DNA of 34,580 nucleotides, taken from contig NZ_SPVG01000046.1 in NCBI RefSeq assembly GCF_004614165.1, positions 1-34,580 on the forward strand. The letters run 5' to 3'. How positions within the stretch are numbered: the stretch's first letter is position 1; each line of letters opens with the position of its first letter. Under the pieces are notes generated by a model. The model saw only the letters and a program-made list of their open reading frames with translations, did no database searches and had not been told where the DNA came from. The DNA is from Duganella callida. GTDB taxonomy: Bacteria; Pseudomonadota; Gammaproteobacteria; Burkholderiales; Burkholderiaceae_D. The position numbers and the translations under genes are program-made. Below are positions 15,382-23,031 of the stretch, one piece after another.

Positions 15382-15980
15382 CTAGCGATTCAGCACGCAG
15401 CAAAACGTGGCGTCGGCGGGACCGGAATATTTTGCAGGGAAAACCTCCTCGCCCCCATGTCCATGGCTTTCTCCCGAAGGGCTTCTGACACCATGTGGGG
15501 CGCCATCATCCCGCACCCAACGTTTGATGCTCATCGCGGACGTATCACTGCCAAAATAACCCCGGAGGACGTGCAAGTTGCCCGTCTTGGGTCCCTTGGG
15601 TTGCTGCTGCGGTGAGGTCGAATAATATTTCGCATCGTACCAATCATTCACCCATTCCCGAATACCCGCGCGAAGATCGTAGATCCCCGCCGGGTTTGGA
15701 GGATAACTGCCGACATCAATCAGCCACCCGCCTTATCCAACTGAGCAAACGTGGGGGTATTTTCTCCAGGGCGGGATTCGCCATTATTGGTTGGATACAG
15801 ATGGCGCTTGCCCCCGCTTCGCGCCGCGTATTCCATTGCGCTTCCGTCGGCAAGTCGTAAGGTAAGCCTGACTGTTTGGCCAACCATGCGCAATAATCTT
15901 TTGCCGCTTGCCAGCTGACGCCAGCGGGCCGACGCGGTTTGCGATAAATCTTTGCCTCCTCGTCCTGATTGGCGGATGGC
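15382..15980 (-). pseudogene. Decayed paralogue of the SUMF1-fold gene
   Basis: Minus-strand sequence homologous to the neighbouring SUMF1-fold gene but broken. Matching segments are NQDEE...YRKPRRPAGVSWQAAKDYCAWL, LPTEAQW, EYAARSGGKRHLY, YPPNPAGIYD, REWVNDWYDAKYY and RGYFGSDTSAM, ending FCCVLNR with a TAG stop. Two single-base deletions relative to the intact copy split the frame: one near 15833 (TTCC where the paralogue has TTCCC), and one near 15724 after KAGG. The homology stops abruptly at about 15970-15980, so the signal peptide and about the first 115 residues are absent. There it abuts a fragment of a reverse transcriptase gene on the other strand. The arrangement looks like a duplicated immunity-type gene truncated by an insertion or recombination and then decaying. 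Confidence 0.85.
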
Positions 15981-16079
15981 GCGCTTGTCGAAAGGACGCG
16001 AGGTACGCCGCAAGGTGGAGTCGTCAGTCTTTTGCTGGCCAATCTGTTTCTGCACTACGCATTTGACAGCTGGGTAAGC
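15969..16079 (+). mobile_element. Group II intron reverse transcriptase/maturase fragment
   Basis: About 36 codons on the plus strand translate to a stretch containing RGTPQGGVVS, LLLANLFLHY and AFDSWVSK. This is the RT domain block just before the catalytic YADD motif in bacterial group II intron-encoded proteins, which normally reads GTPQGGVVSPLLAN. The Pro after GVVS is Leu here, consistent with decay. Neither the upstream finger blocks nor the YADD, maturase and endonuclease parts are present, so it is a relic rather than a working intron. It begins where the SUMF1-like pseudogene loses homology. The next 60 bases (16,080-16,140) are AT-rich and unassigned. Confidence 0.8.
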
Positions 16080-16142
16080 AAATCAACGTGTGGATGTTTG
16101 ATTATGGCATCGATTATTTACGGCGGTTTTCCTGCTGGCGTG

Positions 16143-16177
16143 CCGCCGAATCGCCGCCGGTCGGGGCGGTTCGGCGG
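16143..16177. terminator. GC-rich hairpin downstream of the PAP2 gene
   Basis: CCGCCGAATCGCC (16143-16155) pairs with GGCGGTTCGGCGG (16165-16177) over 13 positions with one wobble-type mismatch and a 9-base loop. It sits 8 bp beyond the stop of the minus-strand phosphatase gene. On the minus strand the bases after the stem are A-rich, not a U-run, so it is not a canonical intrinsic terminator. It may stabilise the mRNA end or terminate weakly. Confidence 0.4.
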
Positions 16178-16185
16178 AGCGCGGG

Positions 16186-18135
16186 TTAATTCAGCGTCAG
16201 CGCCAGGCTGCCGGGGTTGTAGGCCGGCGTGACGTTGCTGAAGCCATCGACCATGATGGTGCTGAATTTACCCTTCAGGCTGCCCGCCGTGATCACGGTC
16301 AGCACATCGCCGGCCTTCGGTTTGTAGCCGTTGGCGAACTTCACCCGCAGCGTGCCGCCGGCGATGGTAGCAGTGGTGCCCACGGTCAGCGTGCCCTGGC
16401 TGCCGGCACTGGCGCCGGCGACGTCCAGTTCCAGCGTGGTGCCGCCGCTCAGCTGGGTGTACTGGCCGGCCAGGCGCAGCGCGGCCGGGGCGTTGGCCAC
16501 CAGCGTGCCGCCGCTGTTGTAGACGTCGCCGGTGCCGAAGGCCGCCACCGAATCGCCCTGCAAGGTGCCGGCCGTCAGCTCGGTGCCGCCGCTCCAGGTG
16601 TTGGCGCCGGCCAGCTTCAGCGTACCCGTGCCTTGCTTGATCAGCTTGCCGCTGCCGCCGATGTCGTTGCGCCAGCGGTCGGCCGCGTTGAAGCCGCCCT
16701 TGCTGGCGTCCATGCTGATGGTGACGTTGCCGTTGAAGGCGCCGTAACCATCGGCCGCCGCGAACAGGTTCATGCGGCCCCAGCCTTCCGCATCGTCCAG
16801 CACCGGATAGCCCGCCGGCAGCGCGGTGGTCTTCAGCACCACGCGGCGCTGGGCCTCGCTCAGGTAGGGCAGACGGGTTTCCAGCAGCACTTCCGCGCCT
16901 TTCGGCACCGGCGCCGCGACGGTGGTGGCGCCGACCGGCGCAAAGCCGAACGTCAGGCGGCGCAGGTAGTTGGCCTTGTTGGTGGCGTAGCTGGCGAAGC
17001 GGTCGTTGGCGGCGGTGCCCGATTGCGCATAGCTGGCGAAGGTGTCGGCGCTGGTGCCGGTGGCCGCCATCAGCGCGGCATGCGCCTGCGTCACGGCGGC
17101 GGCCTTCTTGGCCGCGTTGGCGCTGTCGGCCAGGTTGGCGGCGGCGCTGGCGGTGCCCAGGATGCGGCCGCCAATCACGTCCAGCGGCGAGTGCATGCCG
17201 GCGATGATGCGCATCTCGCCCAGCTCCAGGCCGCGGCTCAGCATTTCCTGATAGCGCTCCGGCACGGCGTAGGCCATGGCGATGGCGTCGCGCACCGCTT
17301 CGGCCGAGTGGCCGCTGGGGAAGCCGCCGTCGGTGGCGGGCGTGGGGCTTTTGGCCGGCACCAGCGACGGCAGCACTTGCACGCTGCCGCTCCAGCGGTA
17401 CGGACGCGCATACTTGTAGAAGCGCTTGGCCGGTTCGGTGGAGGCATTGTTGCCGACCAGGTTGACCAGGTCGACCACGCTGCCGAAGCTGGCGTTGGCG
17501 CTGCCGCCGACGCCGGTGTTGTTGCCGCTGTCGTTGTACAGCACGGTGGTGGCGTCGGCCGCGACGCTGGTGATGCTGGTGGTCTGCTGGGCGGCGGCGC
17601 GCCAGGCGGCGGTCAGCGGGCCCATGCCGTCGCTGACGCTGTAGCCCTTGCCGCGGCGGTCGTCCAGGTAGGCTTGTACTGCCTGCTCGGCGGTGCGGTT
17701 GGCGGTGGCGTTCACCACGTAGGCGATGTTGGCCTGGTGCACGGCGGCGTTGACGATGGCGCCGTCCGGCGTGCCATCGCCGGGCACGCCGCTCCAGGTC
17801 GAGGCGACCACGGCCGGGAAGCCGTCCAGCGCCGGCGCGGTGACGCCGGCATCGACGATTTCCGTCAGCGGTTTCCAGACGCTGAGGAAGCCGCCAAGCA
17901 CGCGCACGCCGGCATTGGTGGCCAGGGTGGCGTAGCGGGCGTCGCCGCGCTGGTTGGTGGCGACGGTGTCGACAAAGGCGGTGGTGGCCGGTACGGCGAC
18001 CGTTTCCGCCGCGCCCTGGTCGGCCGGGGCGGCCGGAATCACCAGTGGAGCGTCGGTGTCGGAACCGCCGCAGGCGCTGAGGGCGACGGCGATGCTGAGG
18101 GCCAGGAGGAGGGGACGCGCTGCGAGCTGTTGCAT
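16186..18135 (-). CDS. PAP2-family acid phosphatase lipoprotein with beta-strand repeat tail
   Basis: Extracytoplasmic phosphatase of 649 residues. The lipobox LSAC (Cys22) marks a lipoprotein. The vanadium-haloperoxidase/PAP2 catalytic triad motifs are complete: K-x6-RP (Lys237, Arg244-Pro245), PSGH (273-276) and R-x5-H-x3-D (Arg309, His315, Asp319). A C-terminal extension follows from about 440. Residues 491-525 (GSGKLIKQGTGTLKLAG then NTWSGGTELTAGTLQ) match the passenger-associated beta-strand repeat of autotransporters, followed by about 115 beta-rich residues. No outer-membrane barrel is present. The phosphatase likely hydrolyses phosphomonoesters outside the inner membrane. A Pho-box-like repeat lies 52 bp upstream of the ATG. 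The gene stands alone, flanked by the decayed T6SS accessory region and the second hydroxylase pair. Confidence 0.9.
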   Translation of the reverse strand: MQQLAARPLLLALSIAVALSACGGSDTDAPLVIPAAPADQGAAETVAVPATTAFVDTVATNQRGDARYATLATNAGVRVLGGFLSVWKPLTEIVDAGVTAPALDGFPAVVASTWSGVPGDGTPDGAIVNAAVHQANIAYVVNATANRTAEQAVQAYLDDRRGKGYSVSDGMGPLTAAWRAAAQQTTSITSVAADATTVLYNDSGNNTGVGGSANASFGSVVDLVNLVGNNASTEPAKRFYKYARPYRWSGSVQVLPSLVPAKSPTPATDGGFPSGHSAEAVRDAIAMAYAVPERYQEMLSRGLELGEMRIIAGMHSPLDVIGGRILGTASAAANLADSANAAKKAAAVTQAHAALMAATGTSADTFASYAQSGTAANDRFASYATNKANYLRRLTFGFAPVGATTVAAPVPKGAEVLLETRLPYLSEAQRRVVLKTTALPAGYPVLDDAEGWGRMNLFAAADGYGAFNGNVTISMDASKGGFNAADRWRNDIGGSGKLIKQGTGTLKLAGANTWSGGTELTAGTLQGDSVAAFGTGDVYNSGGTLVANAPAALRLAGQYTQLSGGTTLELDVAGASAGSQGTLTVGTTATIAGGTLRVKFANGYKPKAGDVLTVITAGSLKGKFSTIMVDGFSNVTPAYNPGSLALTLN

Positions 18136-18186
18136 GGTGGGGAATCCGTGGTCAGTTGGAAAAAGGCCACAGCGTAGCTAGCAGTT

Positions 18187-18204
18187 ATGACGCGCCGGTG
18201 ACAC
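18187..18204 (-). promoter_or_regulatory. Candidate Pho box upstream of PAP2 phosphatase
   Basis: On the minus strand GTGTCAC, CGGC, GCGTCAT forms two heptamers separated by four bases, the 7-4-7 layout of PhoB sites (ideal CTGTCAT). Each heptamer matches five of seven positions. It is oriented toward the phosphatase gene with the ATG 52 bp away, a suitable distance for a PhoB-activated promoter. The match is imperfect, so confidence is low to moderate. Confidence 0.4.
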
Positions 18205-18362
18205 GCTATCGCTGGCACCGCTTCCATCTAAAAAAGTTATCCCAGAGTGGAAAAATCGTAGGCGTGCCGTGATTTGCAACTTCAAGTTGTTTCAGTATCT
18301 CCTAAGTCTAATGTTATTTGGCGTACATAAATGGCTATAGTGAAATTTTCACAGGAGGCCGC

Positions 18363-18836
18363 ATGATCAAGCTACAAATCAATGGCAAGCAGCGCGAGTT
18401 CGACGTGCCGGATGACATGCCCTTGCTCTGGGTGCTGCGCGACGAGGCGCGCATGATGGGCACCAAGTTCGGCTGCGGCATGGCGCTGTGCGGCGCCTGC
18501 ACCGTGCATGTCGATGGCGAGGCCACGCGTTCCTGCGTGCTGCCGGTATCGGCGGTCGCCGGCAAGAAGATCACCACCATCGAGGGCATAGGCGCGACGC
18601 CGGCCGGCCAGGCGACGCAGCAAGCCTGGCTGAAGGCGGAGGTGGTGCAGTGCGGTTACTGTCAATCCGGACAGATCATGTCGGCAGCGGCGCTGCTGGC
18701 GAAAAACCATCAACCCAGCGACGCCGATATCGATGACGCCATGTCGGGCAACATCTGCCGCTGCGGCACCTACAGCCGGATCCGCGAAGCGATCAAGGAT
18801 GCGGCCAATTCGACCCTGTTGAAAAAAGGAGCCTGA
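18363..18836 (+). CDS. (2Fe-2S)-binding subunit of second Mo hydroxylase (IorA-like)
   Basis: A 157-residue small subunit of the isoquinoline 1-oxidoreductase/aldehyde dehydrogenase type, the standard family length. It carries both cluster sites: CGMALCGAC with a later Cys in RSCVLP, and CGYCQSGQ with CRCG near the C-terminus. A strong AGGAGG precedes the ATG at 18363. An in-frame upstream ATG at 18318 would add 15 residues and is rejected. It is separated by one base from the Mo-subunit gene. It is paralogous to the other small subunit in this window but lacks the low-complexity tail. It should accept electrons from the Mo site and pass them to a cytochrome encoded elsewhere. Confidence 0.94.
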   Translation: MIKLQINGKQREFDVPDDMPLLWVLRDEARMMGTKFGCGMALCGACTVHVDGEATRSCVLPVSAVAGKKITTIEGIGATPAGQATQQAWLKAEVVQCGYCQSGQIMSAAALLAKNHQPSDADIDDAMSGNICRCGTYSRIREAIKDAANSTLLKKGA

Positions 18837-18837
18837 G

Positions 18838-20979
18838 ATGAACACCCCGTACGCACCGGGCGCCGTGACGCGCCGCGGCTTCCTGAAAGTGGCCGCCGCC
18901 GCCGGCGGCGCGTTGATGGTCGGCTTCTGGCCGGCCGAGGGCGAAGCCGCCGGCTCCGCGGAGCTGAATGCCTTCATCGCCATCGCGCCGGACGGCACCG
19001 TGACGCTGACCAATCCCAAGGCGGAAATGGGGCAGGGCGTCTACACCTCGCTGCCGCAGCTGATCGCCGAGGAACTCGAGATCGACATGAACCAGATCGT
19101 GGTGCGCCATTCGCCGCCCGACGCCAAGTTGTATGGCGCGCCCTTCGGCGACCAGTTCACGGGCGGCTCGCTGACCATCCGCAGCCTGTATGAGCCGATG
19201 CGTCAGACCGGCGCCGCCGCGCGCATGGTGCTGATCCAGGCCGCCGCCGACCAGTGGAAGGTGTCGCCCGACAGCTGCCACGCCGAGCATGGTGAAGTGG
19301 TGCACAGCAGCGGCAAGCGCCTCAAGTACGGCCAACTGGTGGGCGCGGCCAGCAAACTGAAGGCGCCGGAAAAGGTGGTGCTCAAGGATCCGAAGGATTT
19401 CAAGATCGTCGGCAAACCGGTCAAGCGCCTGGACGCCAAGGGCAAGACCGACGGCACCGCGCAATTCGGCATCGATGCGCAGGTGAAGGGCATGAAGTTC
19501 GCCGCCGTGACGGTCAGCCCGGTGGTGGGCGGCAAGCTGAAATCGGTGGACGACAGCAAGGCGCGCAAACTGCGCGGCGTGCGCCAGGTGGTCAAGCTGG
19601 ATAACGCGGTGGCGGTGGTCGCCGATAACTACTGGTACGCCAAGCAGGGCCTGGCCGCGCTGGACATCCAGTGGGACGAGGGCCAGTACGCCAAACTGGG
19701 CACCGACGACGTGCGCAAGCTGATGGTGGCGGCGCTGCAAAAGCCGGGCAAGGTGGCCCGCAACGACGGCGACGCCTTGAAGACGCTGGCCGCCGACAAC
19801 AAGCGCATCGAGGCGATCTACATCAACCCCATGCTGGCGCACGCCACCATGGAGCCGATGAACGCCACCGTCCACGTCAAGCCGGATGGCACGGCGGAGA
19901 TCTGGACCGGCACCCAGGTGCCGGCGCGTGCGCGCGATGACGCGGCCAAGGTGCTGGGCCTGGCGCCGGAAAAGGTCACGCTGCATAACCACCTGGTGGG
20001 CGGCGGCTTTGGCCGCCGGCTGTACACCGACTATGTGACGCAGGCGGCGGCCGTCGCCAGGCAGGTCAAGGCGCCGGTCAAGGTGGTGTGGAGCCGCGAG
20101 CAGGATATCCAGCACGGCCTGTTCCGCGGCCTGTATGCGCATTCGGTGTCGGCCACGCTGGGTGCGGACGGCAAGCCGGTGGCGTTCTCGCACAAGATCG
20201 CCGGCCCATCCAACCTGGCGGCGTTCGCGCCGGGCTGGTTGAAGGATGGCCTGGATATCGACAACGTCGAGGGCTCGGATATCTTCTCCTACGATATCCC
20301 CAACTATCGCAGCGAGTACACGCAGGAGGACGGCCCTGTGCCGACGGCGTTCTGGCGCGGCGTCGGCCCGACCCGCAACATGACGGTGCTGGAAGGCTTC
20401 CTCGACGAACTGGCGCAGAAGGCCGGCAAGGAGCCGCTGGAGTATCGTCTTTCCATGCTGAGCAAGGAGCCGCGCGCGGCGAATGTGCTGAAGCTGGCGG
20501 CGCAGAACGCCGGCTGGGGTCAGCCGCTGCCGCCACGCTCGGGCCGCGGCATCGCGCTGATGCGCTCCTGGGGCACGTATCTGGCGCAGGTGGTCGAGCT
20601 GTCGGTCAGCGATGCCGGCGAGGTGACGGTCAAGCGCGTGGTGTGCGCGGTCGACTGTGGCCAGGTGGTGAACCCGGACACGGTCAAGGCGCAGATCCAG
20701 AGCGGTATCAATTACGGCATCACGGCCGGCCTGTTCGGCCTGATCACCATCAAGGATGGGCGCGTGGAGCAGAGCAATTTCCATGACTATCCGATCCTGC
20801 GCATCAACCAGGCGCCGAAGATCGATGTGGTGATCGTCGACAGCCGCGAGGCGCCGGGCGGCATCGGCGAACCCGGCACCGCCGGCCTGGGCGCCGCGCT
20901 GACCAACGCGGTGTTCGCCGCCACCGGTGTGCGGGTACGCGAGCTGCCGCTCAGGCAGGAGGACCTGAAGAAGGCTTGA
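18838..20979 (+). CDS. Molybdopterin-binding subunit of second Mo hydroxylase (IorB-like), Tat-exported
   Basis: Catalytic subunit of 713 residues with a twin-arginine signal (TRRGFLKVAAAAGG, close to the consensus S/T-RRxFLK) ending near GEA. Family motifs are KAEMGQGVYTSLPQL near the N-terminus, the cofactor loop GGGFGRRLYTDYV, RGVGPTRN, and the C-terminal GGIGEPGTAGL with the active-site Glu. This is the better canonical match of the two Mo subunits in the window. It forms an operon with the 2Fe-2S gene (one-base gap) and is convergent with the GH97 gene, stop to stop within 8 bp. No cytochrome partner is adjacent. The substrate may be an aldehyde or a nitrogen heterocycle; sequence alone does not decide. 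Confidence 0.93.
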   Translation: MNTPYAPGAVTRRGFLKVAAAAGGALMVGFWPAEGEAAGSAELNAFIAIAPDGTVTLTNPKAEMGQGVYTSLPQLIAEELEIDMNQIVVRHSPPDAKLYGAPFGDQFTGGSLTIRSLYEPMRQTGAAARMVLIQAAADQWKVSPDSCHAEHGEVVHSSGKRLKYGQLVGAASKLKAPEKVVLKDPKDFKIVGKPVKRLDAKGKTDGTAQFGIDAQVKGMKFAAVTVSPVVGGKLKSVDDSKARKLRGVRQVVKLDNAVAVVADNYWYAKQGLAALDIQWDEGQYAKLGTDDVRKLMVAALQKPGKVARNDGDALKTLAADNKRIEAIYINPMLAHATMEPMNATVHVKPDGTAEIWTGTQVPARARDDAAKVLGLAPEKVTLHNHLVGGGFGRRLYTDYVTQAAAVARQVKAPVKVVWSREQDIQHGLFRGLYAHSVSATLGADGKPVAFSHKIAGPSNLAAFAPGWLKDGLDIDNVEGSDIFSYDIPNYRSEYTQEDGPVPTAFWRGVGPTRNMTVLEGFLDELAQKAGKEPLEYRLSMLSKEPRAANVLKLAAQNAGWGQPLPPRSGRGIALMRSWGTYLAQVVELSVSDAGEVTVKRVVCAVDCGQVVNPDTVKAQIQSGINYGITAGLFGLITIKDGRVEQSNFHDYPILRINQAPKIDVVIVDSREAPGGIGEPGTAGLGAALTNAVFAATGVRVRELPLRQEDLKKA

Positions 20980-20987
20980 GCAGGCGC

Positions 20988-23021
20988 TTAACGCGGCGTC
21001 AGGCGGATCGCCTGGCCGCCGCCGGGCGCCAGCTTCAGTTGCAGGACCGTGGCAGCCGTCACGGTCCGCTTCTCGATGACGATGTCGAAGCGGTGGCTGT
21101 TGCGGTAATCGGCCTGGTCGCCGTCGCGGTAGATCTCGGCGGTGTACTGCCGGCCCGGATCGAGGAAGGTCAGCGGCAGCGTCAGCGTGCGCGCCTGGCC
21201 GTCGGTGAGCGAGCCGACATACCACTCGTCCGTATGCCGGTCCTTGCGGGCGATGGTGACGTATTCTCCCAGTTCGCCATGCGGCACGCGCGTGTCGGCC
21301 CAGTCGGTCGGCACATCCTTGATGAACTTGAACGGTCCCGGATATTTTTCGTAGTTCTCGATCAGGTCCGCCGCCATCACGATCGGCGAGTAGATCGCCA
21401 CGAAGCTGGCCAGTTGCCTGGCCTGCGTGGAATTGATCGGTCGTCCCTTCACCCCTTCCAGGCTGAGGATCCCGGGCGTGTAATCCATCGGACCGCTCAG
21501 CATGCGGGTGAATACCAGGTTCACTTCGTGATCGACGCTGTTGATCGGATTGCCCCAGGCGTTGTACTCCATGCCGCGCGCGCCTTCGCGTGAAATCCAG
21601 TTCGGATAGGTGCGCCGCAGGCCGGTATCCTTGACCGGTTCGTGGGTATCGATGGCCAGCTTGTAGCGTGCCGCTTCGGTCACGGCTTTCAGGTAGTGGC
21701 GCACGCCTTCCTGCGAATCGGTGTAGCCGTAGTGGGTGCCGCCGCCCGCATTGGCGAAGATCGCCTCGCCGCCGTCGGTCACATAGCCGGATTTGATGCT
21801 GTCCACGCCTTCCTTGGCATACAGCTGGTAGCCTGCGTCCATCTGCTGCTCGTAGCGCGCGACGTTGCCGCCGGTTTCGTGGTGGCCGATCAGGCGCACG
21901 CCCTTCTGCCGGGCGTAGGCGCTGAGCGCGTGCAGGTCGAAGTCGGGGTAGGACTGCGTAAAGCTGAACTGCGAGCCGCCACCCGACCAGTTGCCGTCCC
22001 AGCCCAGGTTCCAGCCTTCCACCAGCACGCCGCGGAAGCCGTTTTTTGCCGCGAAATCGATATAGCGTTTGGTGTTGGCCGTGGTGGCGCCGTGTTTCGT
22101 GCCGGAGCCCCAGGTGCTTTTCTCCAGATGCATTTCCCACCAGACGCCGACGAACTTCGACGGATGCACCCAGGAGACGTCGCCCAGCTTGTTGGGTTCA
22201 TTCAGATTCAGCTCCAGATCCGACATATACAGGCCGGCCGCGTTATCGGCGATGCGCATGGTGCGCCATGGCGTGGTGAAGGCGCCGCTGCGCTCCACCG
22301 GCGCGCCGTCAGCCGATGGTGTCAAATGCGCACGCAGCTTCTGGCCTTCCACCTTGCGCAGCCACATGGAGGAGTAATCGACCAGCGCCGCCTCGTGGAA
22401 GGCGATATGTGTCCCGTCCCGGGTGCGGATGGTCATGGGCGTATTTGCCATGCCGACTTCCGCCAGCGGCGTCTTGCGGATGGCGTATTCCAGCGCGGCT
22501 TTTTCTCCCGCTTCCTGCCACCAGGCGGTGGCGGGCGGCGCGACGATGAATTCGGTCAGCTCGTCGCTGATGCGCGCGACCGGCAGTTGCGGTTGTTCCG
22601 GGAATTCATAACGGAAGCCGACGCCGTCGTCGAACACGCGGAACACCACGGACAGGTGGCGGTTGCTCATCTCCTTCTGCACCAGGTCCAGCTTCAGTTC
22701 CTGGTAGCGATTGCGCACGTAGCGGCGCTCGCCCCATGGTTGTTCCCAGGTGTCGTCGTGCGCGCTGCTGCTTTGCTTTTCCAGCGAGAAGCCCTGATCC
22801 ATCTGCGGCGCGTTCGCCAGCAGGAAGCCCAGTTTCGATGGCGCGATCAGCGGCTTGCCGCGGCGCTGCACTTCGTACGTCAGGTGGCCATCGCCGGCCA
22901 GCTGCACGGTCACGTTCAGCGTCTTGTCCGGCGACGATACGGAGCCCAGCACCTGGTCCGCGAATGCGGGGCCGCCGATGGCCAGCAGCATGCAGCAGGC
23001 GGAGATCAGTCGTAGTTTCAT
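20988..23021 (-). CDS. Glycoside hydrolase family 97 alpha-glucosidase (SusB-like)
   Basis: Secreted alpha-glucan hydrolase of 677 residues with a signal peptide (about 1-21, ending PAFA). Three GH97 parts are visible: N-terminal beta-sandwich (about 25-275), catalytic barrel (about 290-560, with VEGWNLGWDG, GGGTHYGYTD, HEPVKDTGLRRTYPNW and ARGMEYNAWGN) and a C-terminal beta domain. The Glu461 in HEP and Glu485 in GMEYNAW fit the inverting SusB group. The position where retaining members place an Asp nucleophile reads KSGYV (410-414), supporting the inverting type. The ATG at 23019-23021 follows AAGGAAA; an in-frame 23-residue extension is rejected. It is the last gene of the glucan locus, 10 bp after the halogenase-like gene, and likely releases glucose from oligosaccharides in the periplasm. 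Confidence 0.92.
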   Translation of the reverse strand: MKLRLISACCMLLAIGGPAFADQVLGSVSSPDKTLNVTVQLAGDGHLTYEVQRRGKPLIAPSKLGFLLANAPQMDQGFSLEKQSSSAHDDTWEQPWGERRYVRNRYQELKLDLVQKEMSNRHLSVVFRVFDDGVGFRYEFPEQPQLPVARISDELTEFIVAPPATAWWQEAGEKAALEYAIRKTPLAEVGMANTPMTIRTRDGTHIAFHEAALVDYSSMWLRKVEGQKLRAHLTPSADGAPVERSGAFTTPWRTMRIADNAAGLYMSDLELNLNEPNKLGDVSWVHPSKFVGVWWEMHLEKSTWGSGTKHGATTANTKRYIDFAAKNGFRGVLVEGWNLGWDGNWSGGGSQFSFTQSYPDFDLHALSAYARQKGVRLIGHHETGGNVARYEQQMDAGYQLYAKEGVDSIKSGYVTDGGEAIFANAGGGTHYGYTDSQEGVRHYLKAVTEAARYKLAIDTHEPVKDTGLRRTYPNWISREGARGMEYNAWGNPINSVDHEVNLVFTRMLSGPMDYTPGILSLEGVKGRPINSTQARQLASFVAIYSPIVMAADLIENYEKYPGPFKFIKDVPTDWADTRVPHGELGEYVTIARKDRHTDEWYVGSLTDGQARTLTLPLTFLDPGRQYTAEIYRDGDQADYRNSHRFDIVIEKRTVTAATVLQLKLAPGGGQAIRLTPR

Positions 23022-23031
23022 GCGAATTTCC

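Noticed and set aside
15382-16142. Possible programmed frameshift in the second SUMF1-fold gene
   Set aside because: Two separate deletions without slippery heptamers, plus loss of the 5' end against an RT fragment, fit decay better than recoding.
16143-16177. Hairpin considered as a canonical intrinsic terminator
   Set aside because: The stem is good but no U-run follows on the minus strand, so it is kept only as a low-confidence hairpin.
16633-18177. Plus-strand Gly/His-rich open frame opposite the PAP2 gene
   Set aside because: It is the mirror of a gene with complete PAP2 motifs, and its low-complexity wording reflects GC-rich third positions.
18793-22140. Minus-strand frame of over 1,100 codons spanning the second Mo hydroxylase and part of GH97
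   Set aside because: It overlaps two real genes in the wrong frame on each; only its length made it notable.
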